Shown in pieces: positions 44,169 to 54,074 of a stretch of 64,000 nucleotides of DNA; within the stretch, counting starts at the first letter, position 1; each line of letters begins with the position of its first letter. This stretch comes from a virus. The notes under the pieces were generated by a model that worked only from the letters and a program-made list of their open reading frames with translations, did not search any database and was not told the DNA's origin. The translations under genes and the position numbers were made by a program. The stretch spans positions 25,661 to 89,660 of IMG/VR virus record IMGVR_UViG_3300042385_000896; one strand, written 5' to 3'.

Positions 44169-45937
44169 TATCTAATACCAAATAACCAACCGTACTTTTG
44201 ATAATCTTCTTTAGACATGTTCTGATTATTATATTGACCTATTCTTTCTGACATGTGTGGTATAACAGGATTAAATTCTAAATTTTTCGCAACTTGGTCA
44301 TTATTGCTAACCGCCCAAGACTCAATCATTGCCTTAGTATGTTCGACAACTTTAGTTAAATTACTAAATGACGACTCAGCAACATAAGTTGCCATGGCGA
44401 CTGACATAATTAAGTCATCATGATGTCCTTTTTGGTGGTCAGGACGACCATTAATGTAAATGAAAGTATTCATTTCATTGAAAAGTCTTGAACTGTAGAT
44501 TTTAAACCCATGTCTCATCCCTTCTTCAAATGAAGCAATAATTTGAACTCTTTTATTATTAAAATTAATTCCTGGTATTTTTTCATGGGACTTAGAATCG
44601 TATTTCCACTTATTAGCGGTGTCAACACCATCAACATATAAGTCTTTATAACCCATTTCCTGTAATTTTCTTGAGGTGGAAACTCCCATTCCACCTGTGA
44701 TATCAATCACAATAAAACATGAATACATGTTGGCCCATTTATAACAAATTTCCGCCATAGTATCAGGAGGTAATTTACCAACATATTCCGCAACTTGTTC
44801 TCTTTCGTCAAAATCAATGATTTGGAACGAACTAAAGTCTTCACTATCCCCACGAGAAACGTCGACCCCCATAATGTATTTATGTCCAACGACAGGTTCT
44901 TTCCAAATCCACAAAGCATTACCCATCATTTTATTCTTGGGTTCTACAATAGAATTTTCTCTAATTGTTTGTAACATTTTAGAATCAAATACGTTATCAC
45001 CTGAACCTAAGAAGTTACATTCCAACTCCTGAGATACTTTACGTTTATCATATTTTAATTTCTTAACCATCGCTTCAAACCAAGACGAGCAAGGTTTATA
45101 ACCTTGATTCATTAATTCTCTCAGTTCTTTATAATCTCTTTCGTGTGCGGGTATATGGGACCAACTGAGTATATCTTTTTCACTGTATTCTTCTTTATTT
45201 AAAAGATAGTGAATCATATCGTCGGTTTTAACCAAATATAAATCTTTTGTGTAACGAGGGTCACGGTACCAATACATTTCAGAAATCCTGAAGTCATTCA
45301 TATTCCTTAACGCTTGGTCGTATATCTCATAATAAATTCGGTCATAACCATTTGGTGTTGAGACTACGATTACTTTACCACCTGTAGATAAGGACGCCAT
45401 ACAAGCTGCCCAAAAATCACTGTCGGCCTCGATAAATGCCGCCTCATCAAATACAAGTATTGTTGGTGTAAATCCACGTAAGGCATCTTTAGATGTTGCA
45501 ACGGCTTTAACCTCACTACCGTTATTTAGTTTATAATGTTTTTGTGAGTTTTTTTCTACCGCAAAATCAATACCGACCCAACTTGGCCATTGACTGATAA
45601 AAGCTCTAATCTTGTTAGCCATCTCTAATGACGTATCAAGTTTATTGGCTATTATAAGGATTTTTTCGGGTTTGTTTTTCTTAGCAAAAGAAAGTTTCAT
45701 CGAAGCCCAAGCTGCGGTAACCGTAGATACACCCGCTTGTCGATATTTTAAGGCAATATTTTCGTTGTAATTTTCGTAATCCTCAAGTAATGATACTTGG
45801 TCAGGAAATAATTCTAACGGTACGTATTTAGAAACTGTGTTATCGTATGTTTGTAGATATGTTTTTAACGCATATTGTACGTCCTTATGACATTTTACGT
45901 ACTCTATTAGTACCTGTTCTCTGGTTAAATTTGACAT
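44168..45937 (-). CDS. Large terminase subunit, gp17-like (589 aa)
   Basis: The ATPase domain has YRQAGVSTVTAAWASMKL (Walker A-like), ILIIANKLDTSLEMA, then TILVFDEAAFIE (Walker B) and VIVVSTPNG (coupling motif). The nuclease domain has YIMGVDVSRGDSEDFSSFQII and HHDDLIMSVAMATYV, the RNase H-like metal sites. Length matches T4 gp17 (610 aa). It cuts and packages DNA into the head. No gp16-like small subunit was found nearby. Confidence 0.95.
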   Translation of the reverse strand: MSNLTREQVLIEYVKCHKDVQYALKTYLQTYDNTVSKYVPLELFPDQVSLLEDYENYNENIALKYRQAGVSTVTAAWASMKLSFAKKNKPEKILIIANKLDTSLEMANKIRAFISQWPSWVGIDFAVEKNSQKHYKLNNGSEVKAVATSKDALRGFTPTILVFDEAAFIEADSDFWAACMASLSTGGKVIVVSTPNGYDRIYYEIYDQALRNMNDFRISEMYWYRDPRYTKDLYLVKTDDMIHYLLNKEEYSEKDILSWSHIPAHERDYKELRELMNQGYKPCSSWFEAMVKKLKYDKRKVSQELECNFLGSGDNVFDSKMLQTIRENSIVEPKNKMMGNALWIWKEPVVGHKYIMGVDVSRGDSEDFSSFQIIDFDEREQVAEYVGKLPPDTMAEICYKWANMYSCFIVIDITGGMGVSTSRKLQEMGYKDLYVDGVDTANKWKYDSKSHEKIPGINFNNKRVQIIASFEEGMRHGFKIYSSRLFNEMNTFIYINGRPDHQKGHHDDLIMSVAMATYVAESSFSNLTKVVEHTKAMIESWAVSNNDQVAKNLEFNPVIPHMSERIGQYNNQNMSKEDYQKYGWLFGIR

Positions 45938-45943
45938 GTTTCA

Positions 45944-47269
45944 TTATTTTGGTCTTGATATACCTAAACCACTTAAGAAATCATCTAATCCATCATCGTC
46001 ATCTTCTTCATCATCACCACCACTTAACGCTTCTTCAGCATCATATTGTTTCAGTTCAGTAACGATTTCATTAACCATTCTCTGAATAAATTGAGTTCCT
46101 TGTGGGTTACCTGAAAGTATAAGTTTAGCAACTCTGAAAAATTCTTCAGCATTTAATTTAGAAAATCTCATAAATAAGTAGTGTTGGATATGTTTCATAT
46201 CCTCATCAAACAATTCCATCGGGTAAGCCTCTAAGAATTTTTCCCAAAAAATTGGTCCTAAACGAGAATCCCAAATCTCAGCTGGTAAAGTATCCTCAGC
46301 CTTCATAATCATTTCTTGTTGTCTTGGGTCATCAGGTAAACCGTGAGTACCAAATATTTCATAAACACCTTTAACCAATTCATGAACTAAAAGTGGGAAC
46401 GTCATTGCCCTCGCTTTTACTGTTGGTGGGTCTGTTTCGGTATCAACTTCTGATTGTCCCATTTGACCACCGCCACCGCCAGCCATTCCTTCCATATCAG
46501 GGAATAACCAATATGCGTGTTCCATTAAAGATTGCGACACGGTGTATAAATTCATTAATCTAGGGTCAACGTCATTAAGTTCTCTTGAAACTAAATTAAA
46601 CATATGTCCCCCTTTGAAGGCGGCCCCTTGAATAAGTGAGTTAATAAATCTTCTTTTCGCTCTCTCCAAATCAAATGTTTCGGCATCACCCATAAACTCT
46701 TCGATTTCTTCTTCACTTGGCATTTCAGGTTCTTCTTGCATTCCTTGAGACGCTCCCATTGGTTGCATAACCAATTTAGCATCAAACTGCATCGCTCCTT
46801 CAGGAATACCCATTTCTTTAATAACTAAATCAACCGCAAGTTGTTCTAAAACTTCTTTGTTTTGCATTTGAATCGACACAACTGTTTGTAGCGATTGCAT
46901 TGCGGTCATCATTAATGAATTTAATGGATTCGCTCCTTGGATTGCTCTGGTATCACCCATGGCTCTTCTAACTTTATCTACAGAATCTTTAAATCTTTTT
47001 GAGGAGATTAATTCAATATAATCCTTATCCATATCCATATTAGGGATTGCTGGAAAGTTATTATAAGGAGTCCCTTTGGATGTAATTTTTCTTTCAATAC
47101 CAGGTTCCATTCTTTCAGGGCCTTCATAATCAATAGGAGCTTCTTTTAAGTTATTTTTTAACTCACTTAAAAGACTACGTTCACTATTAGTTAAACCTTC
47201 ACTAACTAATTTTTTTTCTAAAAATTTTTTAACTTTTAGATTTTTTTCTGTATTTGGATTTAGACTCAT
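45944..47269 (-). CDS. Hypothetical head/packaging-region protein (441 aa)
   Basis: Unrecognised. Largely helical, acidic at both ends, with Met/Gln-rich stretches (MMTAMQSLQTVVSIQMQNKE) and Gly-rich linkers. It lies 6 bp from the terminase gene, so is likely co-translated. A late structural or assembly protein is the best guess. Confidence 0.6.
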   Translation of the reverse strand: MSLNPNTEKNLKVKKFLEKKLVSEGLTNSERSLLSELKNNLKEAPIDYEGPERMEPGIERKITSKGTPYNNFPAIPNMDMDKDYIELISSKRFKDSVDKVRRAMGDTRAIQGANPLNSLMMTAMQSLQTVVSIQMQNKEVLEQLAVDLVIKEMGIPEGAMQFDAKLVMQPMGASQGMQEEPEMPSEEEIEEFMGDAETFDLERAKRRFINSLIQGAAFKGGHMFNLVSRELNDVDPRLMNLYTVSQSLMEHAYWLFPDMEGMAGGGGGQMGQSEVDTETDPPTVKARAMTFPLLVHELVKGVYEIFGTHGLPDDPRQQEMIMKAEDTLPAEIWDSRLGPIFWEKFLEAYPMELFDEDMKHIQHYLFMRFSKLNAEEFFRVAKLILSGNPQGTQFIQRMVNEIVTELKQYDAEEALSGGDDEEDDDDGLDDFLSGLGISRPK

Positions 47270-47273
47270 TTTC

Positions 47274-48203
47274 TTACTTTAATTTAATTCCTAATGATTT
47301 AAATGATAACCAACTTGGTACCTTTGTTTTCGCTTTAGGGGCTGGTTTAACTCCTGGCTTAGGTTGGTACGGTGTTGCAGGTTTTGAGGGTCTTGTTGGG
47401 GTATCAACATCAGGTTTAACCCCTGGTCTTGATGGCGCCGTTTTAGTACCTTGTTCTTTAACTAAATTAAGGAATTCCTGCTTAGTCATTTTTGGTGTGA
47501 TATGTTTTTCCACTAACTTCATAATTTTTTTCTCTATTTCGTTCTCACCAAATGTAACGCTTGGGGAGATGGAATTCAACTTATTTTTTACTCCACCAGC
47601 ATATGCCGCAGAAACTTTATTAACTAAATTATTTAAACCGCTTTCTTTAGCTTCAGTTTTTTTCTTTTCAGGTAACTTTTTAAAGTTTGTTTTATCGGCA
47701 AATTCTTCAGCCATTTTACACCATTTTTTTTGTTCTTTTGTTTTACCATCACCGCATTTGGCGAAGAAATATTTTTGTTGTTTTTTAGACTCAAATTTTT
47801 CCGCAAGATTTTTATACTCTTGTAATGAATCAGGGTCACCGTCACCTGTAGGTCCTTTTTGAACTGGGTCTTGTGTATCACCTTTCATTAACCAATTCAT
47901 TTCAGAATCAGTGTCTTCGGTCATTTCAGTCTCCATAGGTGTTGCTTTCATAGTACCATCAGGTTTTTTCTCAACCTTATATCCCTTTCCTGTTGGGTTA
48001 TTTGGTAATTCACCTCCTTGAGTTCCTATATTAACAATTTCTTTAGCGGGCTCAGTAGTTTTGGTAACTTGTTCTTTATTTTCTTTTTTAGACTCATTCA
48101 GTCTGTTAAACAAAATATCCACTTGTGATTCACTTAATTTAGTGACAGTGGAAGCCTTCAACCCGTGTTGTATTAATTTTAATTGTTTTTGGTTAGTTTT
48201 CAT
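47274..48203 (-). CDS. Hypothetical Lys/Pro-rich protein (309 aa)
   Basis: I choose the ATG at 48203 (MKTNQKQLKLIQHGLKAS), where ATGAAAACTAA overlaps the upstream stop; the longer frame uses a TTG. The N-terminal helix (TKLSESQVDILFNRLNESKK) resembles the leader-like helices of other virion-region proteins. A Cys-containing middle (FFAKCGDGKTKEQKKWCKMA) and a proline-rich C-terminus follow. Unrecognised. Confidence 0.6.
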   Translation of the reverse strand: MKTNQKQLKLIQHGLKASTVTKLSESQVDILFNRLNESKKENKEQVTKTTEPAKEIVNIGTQGGELPNNPTGKGYKVEKKPDGTMKATPMETEMTEDTDSEMNWLMKGDTQDPVQKGPTGDGDPDSLQEYKNLAEKFESKKQQKYFFAKCGDGKTKEQKKWCKMAEEFADKTNFKKLPEKKKTEAKESGLNNLVNKVSAAYAGGVKNKLNSISPSVTFGENEIEKKIMKLVEKHITPKMTKQEFLNLVKEQGTKTAPSRPGVKPDVDTPTRPSKPATPYQPKPGVKPAPKAKTKVPSWLSFKSLGIKLK

Positions 48204-48603
48204 AGACAACCTTTTTTTCAAATTCTAAAACGATATCACGTTCATATAATTTATCTTTGACTGTGGTTTCTTCGTCACCGAATCTAAACACTAATCTTTT
48301 TTGATGGTCAAAATCGACATCATCACTTTCGTTCTCCCAAGCCATCGCAATTACTCCATCCATAGAATCCATCATTGAGAAGTAATCAGAATTTTGGATA
48401 ACTGATAATGTAACTTGGTCATCTTTTAGAGTTCCTACTTTTCGTATAAATTCTAAATCAGGTGGTAGTGGGTAACCATTTGATGGTTTTGACTCCCAAT
48501 TATCCCCCCATATTTTTTCTAAAGTATCAGAAAATATGAATTCATATATGTTATCTCCCTTATAATTAGGGCCTAATTCATTAACATATATTAAATAACT
48601 CAT
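48193..48603 (-). CDS. Hypothetical acidic protein (136 aa)
   Basis: Unrecognised alpha/beta protein with FIFSDTLEKIWGDNWESKPS near the start and MDGVIAMAWENESDDVDFDHQ in the middle. It overlaps both neighbours by a few bases, so it is translated in a coupled run. It could be a small head-completion or chaperone protein. Confidence 0.6.
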   Translation of the reverse strand: MSYLIYVNELGPNYKGDNIYEFIFSDTLEKIWGDNWESKPSNGYPLPPDLEFIRKVGTLKDDQVTLSVIQNSDYFSMMDSMDGVIAMAWENESDDVDFDHQKRLVFRFGDEETTVKDKLYERDIVLEFEKKVVYEN

Positions 48604-49943
48604 TATAGTATCTGACCTTTAACCGTAACTCTAAGTTGTTTATTATTCATTTCAAAAACTAAATTTTTGTGATTTGTTTTACCCACTAATTTAGCGTTAG
48701 GGTATTTGGAAACCAATTTAGTTGATGCAACTTCTTGAGAAATACTTTCAGAAACAATCTTAATTTTACTAATCGTTTTTGATTTGTTTTCTTTAATTAA
48801 ATTAAGTTTTTGTTTTTTAGCTTCGATTAAATTACGTTCGTTTTCCTCAACCTTGAAGTATTTTTTTAATATGTCATCAACTTTAGATTCGGTAAAAAGT
48901 CCTTCGATAACATCTTCCATGTGTTTACCATGTTTTGGGTTAACACCTTTAATTTTTGAACGATATTCTTCACCATCTTCTTCATCATGACCTTCACCAA
49001 AAATATTATCTGCTAATTTTTTACCCGCAGAAAGTGCTTCGTCTTCATCATCAAACATGCCAGAATCACCCTCAGCCATTTCACCTTCAGGTTCTTCCAT
49101 ACCCATTTCGTCACCCTCAGGTTCTTCCATATCCATTTCTTCACCACCAAATTCTTCCTCAGATTCAATACCCTCAAGTTTATTTAAAATATCTTCTTTA
49201 TCTTCTTCATCCAATGATTCTAAATTCAATGCTGATAAGATAGAATTAATAACATATTTAATGTCTTTAGATGTCATTGGTTCCTCATCTTCTTGAGTGT
49301 CTTGGAAAGCTCTTAATTTCTGAGCTAATTTACCTGTTAATTTTTGAATAACTTTTAATGTAATAACTTCATCTTCTTCAGGTTGTTCCATTTCTTCACC
49401 TTCAGGTTCTTCCATACTCATATCATCTTCCATACCTAAATCGTCTGTCGGTGCAGGAGCGGGTGAGGGTGCAGGAGCGGGAGCGGGTGCAGGAGCGGGA
49501 GCGGGTGCAGGAGCGGGTGCCGCTTGTTCCTTAGTTTCCCCCATTTTCAAAATGTATTTTGTCGCCGCTTTTTCATCAATATCGCTCTCACCAAATAATG
49601 AAACATTTGATTCATATCCTTCATTAATATTAACCTCTTTAGCAATTAAGTTAAGACGTTTGAACGCTTGCGAATAAGAAGAATAGTATTTTCTATTTTT
49701 CATTGGTTCTAAGTAATCATTTTCACCAACAGATTCAGTTAGTGATTTTTTAATTACGTACCCATTTTTTTCTTTAACAATTTGATAATTGTTTCCGTCA
49801 GATAAAGTCTTTCTATATTCGATTGATTTATCTTCATTTATAGGCGTCGGAGTATTTTCATTATATCTAGAAATTTCAATGATACGGTTGATTTTATCCA
49901 TACCTTGTAATTTTTCACTTCCAATTGGTTTTAAGTTTCCCAT
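48603..49943 (-). CDS. Acidic protein with Ala-Pro repeat and Glu-rich segment (446 aa)
   Basis: Unrecognised. Residues ~140-165 are an (AP)n linker, ~165-300 are Glu/Met/Asp-rich like the scaffold protein at 37980, and the C-terminal third is basic and helical. The similarity in composition to gp22-like scaffold suggests a core or scaffold part, but this is inference. A late-type motif is at 49976-49983. Confidence 0.62.
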   Translation of the reverse strand: MGNLKPIGSEKLQGMDKINRIIEISRYNENTPTPINEDKSIEYRKTLSDGNNYQIVKEKNGYVIKKSLTESVGENDYLEPMKNRKYYSSYSQAFKRLNLIAKEVNINEGYESNVSLFGESDIDEKAATKYILKMGETKEQAAPAPAPAPAPAPAPAPAPSPAPAPTDDLGMEDDMSMEEPEGEEMEQPEEDEVITLKVIQKLTGKLAQKLRAFQDTQEDEEPMTSKDIKYVINSILSALNLESLDEEDKEDILNKLEGIESEEEFGGEEMDMEEPEGDEMGMEEPEGEMAEGDSGMFDDEDEALSAGKKLADNIFGEGHDEEDGEEYRSKIKGVNPKHGKHMEDVIEGLFTESKVDDILKKYFKVEENERNLIEAKKQKLNLIKENKSKTISKIKIVSESISQEVASTKLVSKYPNAKLVGKTNHKNLVFEMNNKQLRVTVKGQIL

Positions 49944-49975
49944 TATTTTGTTTTTTTTTTAAAATTATTTTATAT

Positions 49976-49983
49976 ATAAATAT
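49976..49983 (-). promoter_or_regulatory. Candidate late promoter of the 49943 operon
   Basis: The minus strand reads ATATTTAT 32 bp upstream of the ATG at 49943. Confidence 0.45.
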
Positions 49984-50026
49984 ATTCAGAATCAAAAATG
50001 TTATCGTTCTAACGTAATTGAATCAT

Positions 50027-51322
50027 TTATTTAAATCCTAATGTCGATAATAATGGTTCTAACCAATTACTAACTTCTTTATTACTTCCTTCGATACCTT
50101 TGGTGATAACAGTCTCGTCGTAATCAGTTTCGTCATTATTACTATCATCTTTATAATCAGTACCCAATTTATTAGTGAAAATTTTTCCAGAATTTTTTAA
50201 CAATTCTCTAATATGTTCCCCATAAGGTAATCCTATGTGCACATGAGTCATTGTGTCATGTCCAACCCATTCAGAAACAACTCCAATGTAATCACCAACT
50301 TTAATTGTATCTCCGTTCTTTAATTTTACATTTTTAACGTGAGTGTAAAAAATATCAGGAAATCCGTCAGACCCTTTAATCGATACTTGTGTTCCATAAA
50401 TTTTTCCAGAATTTTTACCAGTATCTCTTATTTTAGTTACAGTACCGTTAGTATATGAATTAACAACTGTATTCGGAGGGGCAAAAATATCCCAAGCATT
50501 ATCTGATTGCCAATTACCTAATTTTCTACTACCATGATTTTTTGGACCGTTCTCTAAATCAGTTTTAAAATTACCACCAATAGTTGTTGTAGATTCTTTC
50601 AAGGATAATTCTTTATCAATACGATTATCTTGATATTGATATAATTTTTCAATATATCCATTTCTTCTCAATACTTTAAATACTAAGTTTTCATCAGAAT
50701 ATTCTCCACCTTCTTCTAATCCGCAAGTTCTATATTTTTTAAGTTTTTTCTTATACTTGTCGATAATTTTTTTAGTGTCATCAATAGATTCATCCTTAAC
50801 ACTTTCAATAACACCGTCAATAATGTCCATCCATTGTTTTGATTTGTTTTTAATCAGTTCAAGGTCAATTTTAACATTTTCTTTTTTAGGTTCATTTTCC
50901 CATGTATCAAATAAAACAGAATACACTCCACTACTAAAGTGAGACTCAATTTCATTTTGAACATATAACTCAACTTCATATCCGTAGATGGTGATATCGT
51001 GTTTGTCGTTATATATGGTTTTTTTTAATTGGAATAATTCTTCGTATAAAGGTAATTCAGTTTTTGAGAATTGATTAAAGTCAACTAAGATGTGTAAATC
51101 AATGTCTGAAAATTTTGACCAGTTATAATTGGCTAATGAACCTGTCATTATAACGTCTGACACAAAAATATCAACGTTTAAAAATTCTATAAACTCATAA
51201 GCAATCTCAAGTAGACGTGACCTAACTTTAGGTGACATCTTTTCCATTGACCCATCCCAAATCTTAGGATTTAATTCGTCTTGTACGTGAAAACTAGTTA
51301 ATATACTTTTTAAATCACTCAT
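50027..51322 (-). CDS. Nucleotidyltransferase-M23 peptidase-like fusion (431 aa)
   Basis: Residues ~40-85 hold a pol-beta-type nucleotidyltransferase core: IMTGSLANYNWSKFSDIDLHILVDF, with the GS and DxD residues. Residues ~270-410 resemble an M23 (lysostaphin-type) domain: SDNAWDIFAPPNTVV, YGTQVSIKGS, FYTHVKN and MTHVHIGLPYG. In M23 the first metal site is usually HxxxD; here Asp stands at the His position, so peptidase activity may be lost, though the HxH is kept. A linker contains LKESTTTIGG, a possible cleavage site. The unusual fusion may join modification and wall-binding roles. Confidence 0.72.
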   Translation of the reverse strand: MSDLKSILTSFHVQDELNPKIWDGSMEKMSPKVRSRLLEIAYEFIEFLNVDIFVSDVIMTGSLANYNWSKFSDIDLHILVDFNQFSKTELPLYEELFQLKKTIYNDKHDITIYGYEVELYVQNEIESHFSSGVYSVLFDTWENEPKKENVKIDLELIKNKSKQWMDIIDGVIESVKDESIDDTKKIIDKYKKKLKKYRTCGLEEGGEYSDENLVFKVLRRNGYIEKLYQYQDNRIDKELSLKESTTTIGGNFKTDLENGPKNHGSRKLGNWQSDNAWDIFAPPNTVVNSYTNGTVTKIRDTGKNSGKIYGTQVSIKGSDGFPDIFYTHVKNVKLKNGDTIKVGDYIGVVSEWVGHDTMTHVHIGLPYGEHIRELLKNSGKIFTNKLGTDYKDDSNNDETDYDETVITKGIEGSNKEVSNWLEPLLSTLGFK

Positions 51323-51352
51323 TACTAATAAATAGTCGAGTATTGATAATAA

Positions 51353-51595
51353 TTAAAGTTTAGTATATTTGAATTTTTTAGAGATTTCTGTGTTAAAGAA
51401 TTTACCTTGAGACTCATTCATTCTAAATCTAGTGTAAACCTCATGAGGAACCGCGTCATATTGGTATTTCATACCGTTTTTAAATTCCACCACCATTAAT
51501 TTGGTTTCGGTATCATACTCAGTTTTTACTAAGTTACTTGAATCTATCTCGTTAATAATCTTCGTCCCGATTATCTCTTCTTTTTTTACTGCCAT
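51353..51595 (-). CDS. KTSC-domain protein (80 aa)
   Basis: Residues ~15-78 match the KTSC pattern: EIDSSNLVKTEYDTETKLMV, FKNGMKYQYDAVPHEVYTRF and ESQGKFFNTEISKKFKY. KTSC is a small domain of unknown exact function found alone or in lysyl-tRNA synthetase-related contexts. The gene overlaps the one upstream by 44 bp. Confidence 0.8.
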   Translation of the reverse strand: MAVKKEEIIGTKIINEIDSSNLVKTEYDTETKLMVVEFKNGMKYQYDAVPHEVYTRFRMNESQGKFFNTEISKKFKYTKL

Positions 51596-51887
51596 TTTGT
51601 AAAGGTGTTTCTGAATCTATTATTTGTAATTTACCTTTAAGATAATCAACAAACTCATTGTGGTCAACATCAGGGAAAAAACTTTTTAGTTCTTGGAATA
51701 ATTTTGAATGTAAACTACTAAACCTTTGGAAGTTTCTCATAATATCTTGGGGATAATATGGTGGTTTCTCCAAATCCTTTTCGGACCAACCTTCTCTTTG
51801 GAATGATTGTCTAAGATTTCTATATGTTTCTAAGATATCTTTATCAGCACCTAAGGTCTCAATATATTTGGTGTAGTGTTTTATCAT
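51552..51887 (-). CDS. Hypothetical helical protein (111 aa)
   Basis: Unrecognised. I choose the ATG at 51887 (MIKHYTKYIETLG) because a late-type motif (51892-51899) lies across the earlier in-frame starts (TTG at 51905, ATG at 51893). Mostly helical, with RREGW-like aromatic stretches and a polar C-terminus. Confidence 0.55.
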   Translation of the reverse strand: MIKHYTKYIETLGADKDILETYRNLRQSFQREGWSEKDLEKPPYYPQDIMRNFQRFSSLHSKLFQELKSFFPDVDHNEFVDYLKGKLQIIDSETPLQNGSKKRRDNRDEDY

Positions 51888-51891
51888 ATTC

Positions 51892-51899
51892 ATAAATAT
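51892..51899 (-). promoter_or_regulatory. Candidate late promoter of the 51552-51887 gene
   Basis: The minus strand reads ATATTTAT directly upstream of the ATG at 51887. Confidence 0.42.
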
Positions 51900-51936
51900 A
51901 ACCAAAAATTAAATTTTTTAATTTAGATATTTTACT

Positions 51937-51944
51937 TACCTTTG
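51937..51944 (+). promoter_or_regulatory. Host-type -7 box of the ClpC-like gene
   Basis: TACCTTTG lies 54 bp before the ATG at 51999. The -33 region is T-rich but lacks a clear TTTG. Confidence 0.55.
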
Positions 51945-51998
51945 TACCTGTTGTTGAAAATACAAAATTAATCCTTATAATTAACTAAAAAACAAAAT

Positions 51999-54041
51999 AT
52001 GATAGAATCCATGGATAATGGGGGAAAGAATAACCCACCTAAATCAACATCTGACTCATCAACACCTGTGTTGGATAACTTCAGCCGAGATTTAATCAAA
52101 TTGGCCGAACAAGGTAAATTAGACCCTGTTGTTGGTAGAGAAAGAGAAATTACAAGGATTGCTCAAATCCTTTCTCGTAGAAAGAAAAATAACCCTATTA
52201 TTATTGGTGAACCTGGTTGTGGTAAAACCGCAATCGTAGAAGGATTAGCAATTAAAATTTTTAACGGTGAATGTCCAAGAAATTTAATGGATAAAAGAAT
52301 TGTTTCGTTAGACATGACATCGATTGTTGCGGGTACAAAATACCGTGGTCAGTTTGAGGAACGTATGAAAGTAATTATCGAGGAGTTACAAAACGCACCA
52401 AATATCATTGTCTTTATTGACGAAATTCACACAATAGTTGGTGCAGGTAATTCATCAGGTTCGTTAGACGCATCAAACATCTTCAAACCAGCACTTGCCC
52501 GTGGAGAAATTCAATGTGTTGGTGCAACAACTCTTGATGAGTATCGTAAGAACTTTGAGAAAGACGGAGCATTAGAAAGACGTTTTCAAAAGGTAATTGT
52601 TGACGCGGCGACTAAAGAAGAGACTTTGGAGATTCTTAAGAATGTTAAAGATAAATACGAATCATTCCACAAGGTATCTTATACTGATGAAATACTTTCA
52701 GTATGTGTTGATTTGGCGGCAAGATATATCACCGACAGAGAGTTTCCTGATAAGGCATTCGACATTATTGATGAGGTAGGTGCGAGATGTCAAGTTGAGA
52801 TTAAAATGCCTGACATTATTGAAAAATTAAAACAAGAAGCTGCCGACGTTAAAATTGAAAAACTTGAGGTTGTTAAAAAACAAAATTACGAAGAGGCGGC
52901 AAATCTACGTGACAAGGAAAAACGTATTCTCAATAAATTAGATATTGAGAAGAAAAAATTTGAGGAGGAACTTCAGATTAAGAAAAAAGAAGTTTCTATC
53001 GAATTGGTTTATGAGGTCGTTTCAAACATGACTAAAATTCCTATTAGTAAATTGAATGCTAATGAGACGATGTTACTATCTCAATTAGAGGGTAGTTTAT
53101 CTGACAAAGTAATTGGCCAATCTGAAGCGGTTATGAAAATTGCTAAGTCAATCAGACGAAACAGATTAGGTATTAAAGACCCTAATAAACCAATTGGTTC
53201 ATTTATTTTCCTTGGTTCAACAGGTGTAGGTAAAACTTACTTAGCAAAACAATTGGCAAAACAAATGTTTGGTAGTGAGGAGAATATGATTCGTGTGGAC
53301 ATGTCTGAATACCAAGAAAAACATAGTATCTCAAGATTAATTGGAGCCCCTCCAGGATATGTAGGTTATGACGAAGGTGGTCAATTAACTGAACAAGTTA
53401 AAAACAAACCTTACTCAGTAATTTTATTTGATGAGATTGAAAAGGCAAACAAAGACATATTTTCAACATTATTACAAGTGTTGGATGACGGTCACCTTAC
53501 AGATGGTATGGGAAGAAAAATTAACTTCAAAAACTGTGTCATTATCATGACATCAAACGTTGGAGTTAAAAAACTACAGGAGTTTGGTGCGGGTGTAGGA
53601 TTTAAAACTAACTCGAGTTCTTACGTTGAAGAAGAACAAAAAAGAGAAGTTTTGAAGAAGGAACTTAAGAAGTTTTTCGCCCCTGAATTTTTAAACCGTA
53701 TTGATGAGGTTATTATTTTTAATTCACTAGTGAAAGAAGATGTTAAAAAAATTGTTAAGCTTGAGTTGAGTATTTTATCTGAAAGATTGACAGGTCTTAA
53801 ATATAATATTAAATTTGACGATTCTATTTTAGATATGATTTCTGAGGTTGGGTTTGATGAAATGTATGGTGCTCGTCCATTGAAAAGAGCTATTCAGGAT
53901 AAAGTTGAAGATTTTATATCTGAAGAGGTTCTTAAGAGTAACATTCAAGAGAATACTGAGTACACGTTAATAAGTGAAAATGGTGATGTTAAGTTTAAAG
54001 AGGAAAAGAAAGTCACAAGAAAAAGAAAAGGGGTTGAATAA
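51999..54041 (+). CDS. ClpC-like AAA+ unfoldase lacking the N domain (680 aa)
   Basis: Two AAA+ modules: NBD1 with GEPGCGKTAIVEG and IIVFIDEIHTIVG, then NBD2 with GSTGVGKTYLAKQLA and VILFDEIEKA. Between them is KKQNYEEAANLRDKEKRI, the UVR-type middle segment of ClpC rather than the long ClpB coiled coil. Typical ClpC is ~810-850 aa; this lacks the ~150-aa N-terminal repeat domain that binds adaptors. I did not locate an LGF-type ClpP-binding loop with confidence. It lies 2.4 kb from the phage tmRNA and has a host-type promoter, which suggests early or middle expression. Confidence 0.9.
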   Translation: MIESMDNGGKNNPPKSTSDSSTPVLDNFSRDLIKLAEQGKLDPVVGREREITRIAQILSRRKKNNPIIIGEPGCGKTAIVEGLAIKIFNGECPRNLMDKRIVSLDMTSIVAGTKYRGQFEERMKVIIEELQNAPNIIVFIDEIHTIVGAGNSSGSLDASNIFKPALARGEIQCVGATTLDEYRKNFEKDGALERRFQKVIVDAATKEETLEILKNVKDKYESFHKVSYTDEILSVCVDLAARYITDREFPDKAFDIIDEVGARCQVEIKMPDIIEKLKQEAADVKIEKLEVVKKQNYEEAANLRDKEKRILNKLDIEKKKFEEELQIKKKEVSIELVYEVVSNMTKIPISKLNANETMLLSQLEGSLSDKVIGQSEAVMKIAKSIRRNRLGIKDPNKPIGSFIFLGSTGVGKTYLAKQLAKQMFGSEENMIRVDMSEYQEKHSISRLIGAPPGYVGYDEGGQLTEQVKNKPYSVILFDEIEKANKDIFSTLLQVLDDGHLTDGMGRKINFKNCVIIMTSNVGVKKLQEFGAGVGFKTNSSSYVEEEQKREVLKKELKKFFAPEFLNRIDEVIIFNSLVKEDVKKIVKLELSILSERLTGLKYNIKFDDSILDMISEVGFDEMYGARPLKRAIQDKVEDFISEEVLKSNIQENTEYTLISENGDVKFKEEKKVTRKRKGVE

Positions 54042-54055
54042 CCCCCTTTTTTTAT
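54028..54055 (+). terminator. Terminator at the end of the ClpC-like gene
   Basis: GGGGTTGAATAACCCC followed by T7, overlapping the stop codon. Confidence 0.75.
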
Positions 54056-54074
54056 GTTCATTAATAAGCAAAAA

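Noticed and set aside
47254-47862. Plus-strand 202-codon frame
   Set aside because: It is antisense to the 47274-48203 gene, whose coupling to neighbours and late expression fit better.
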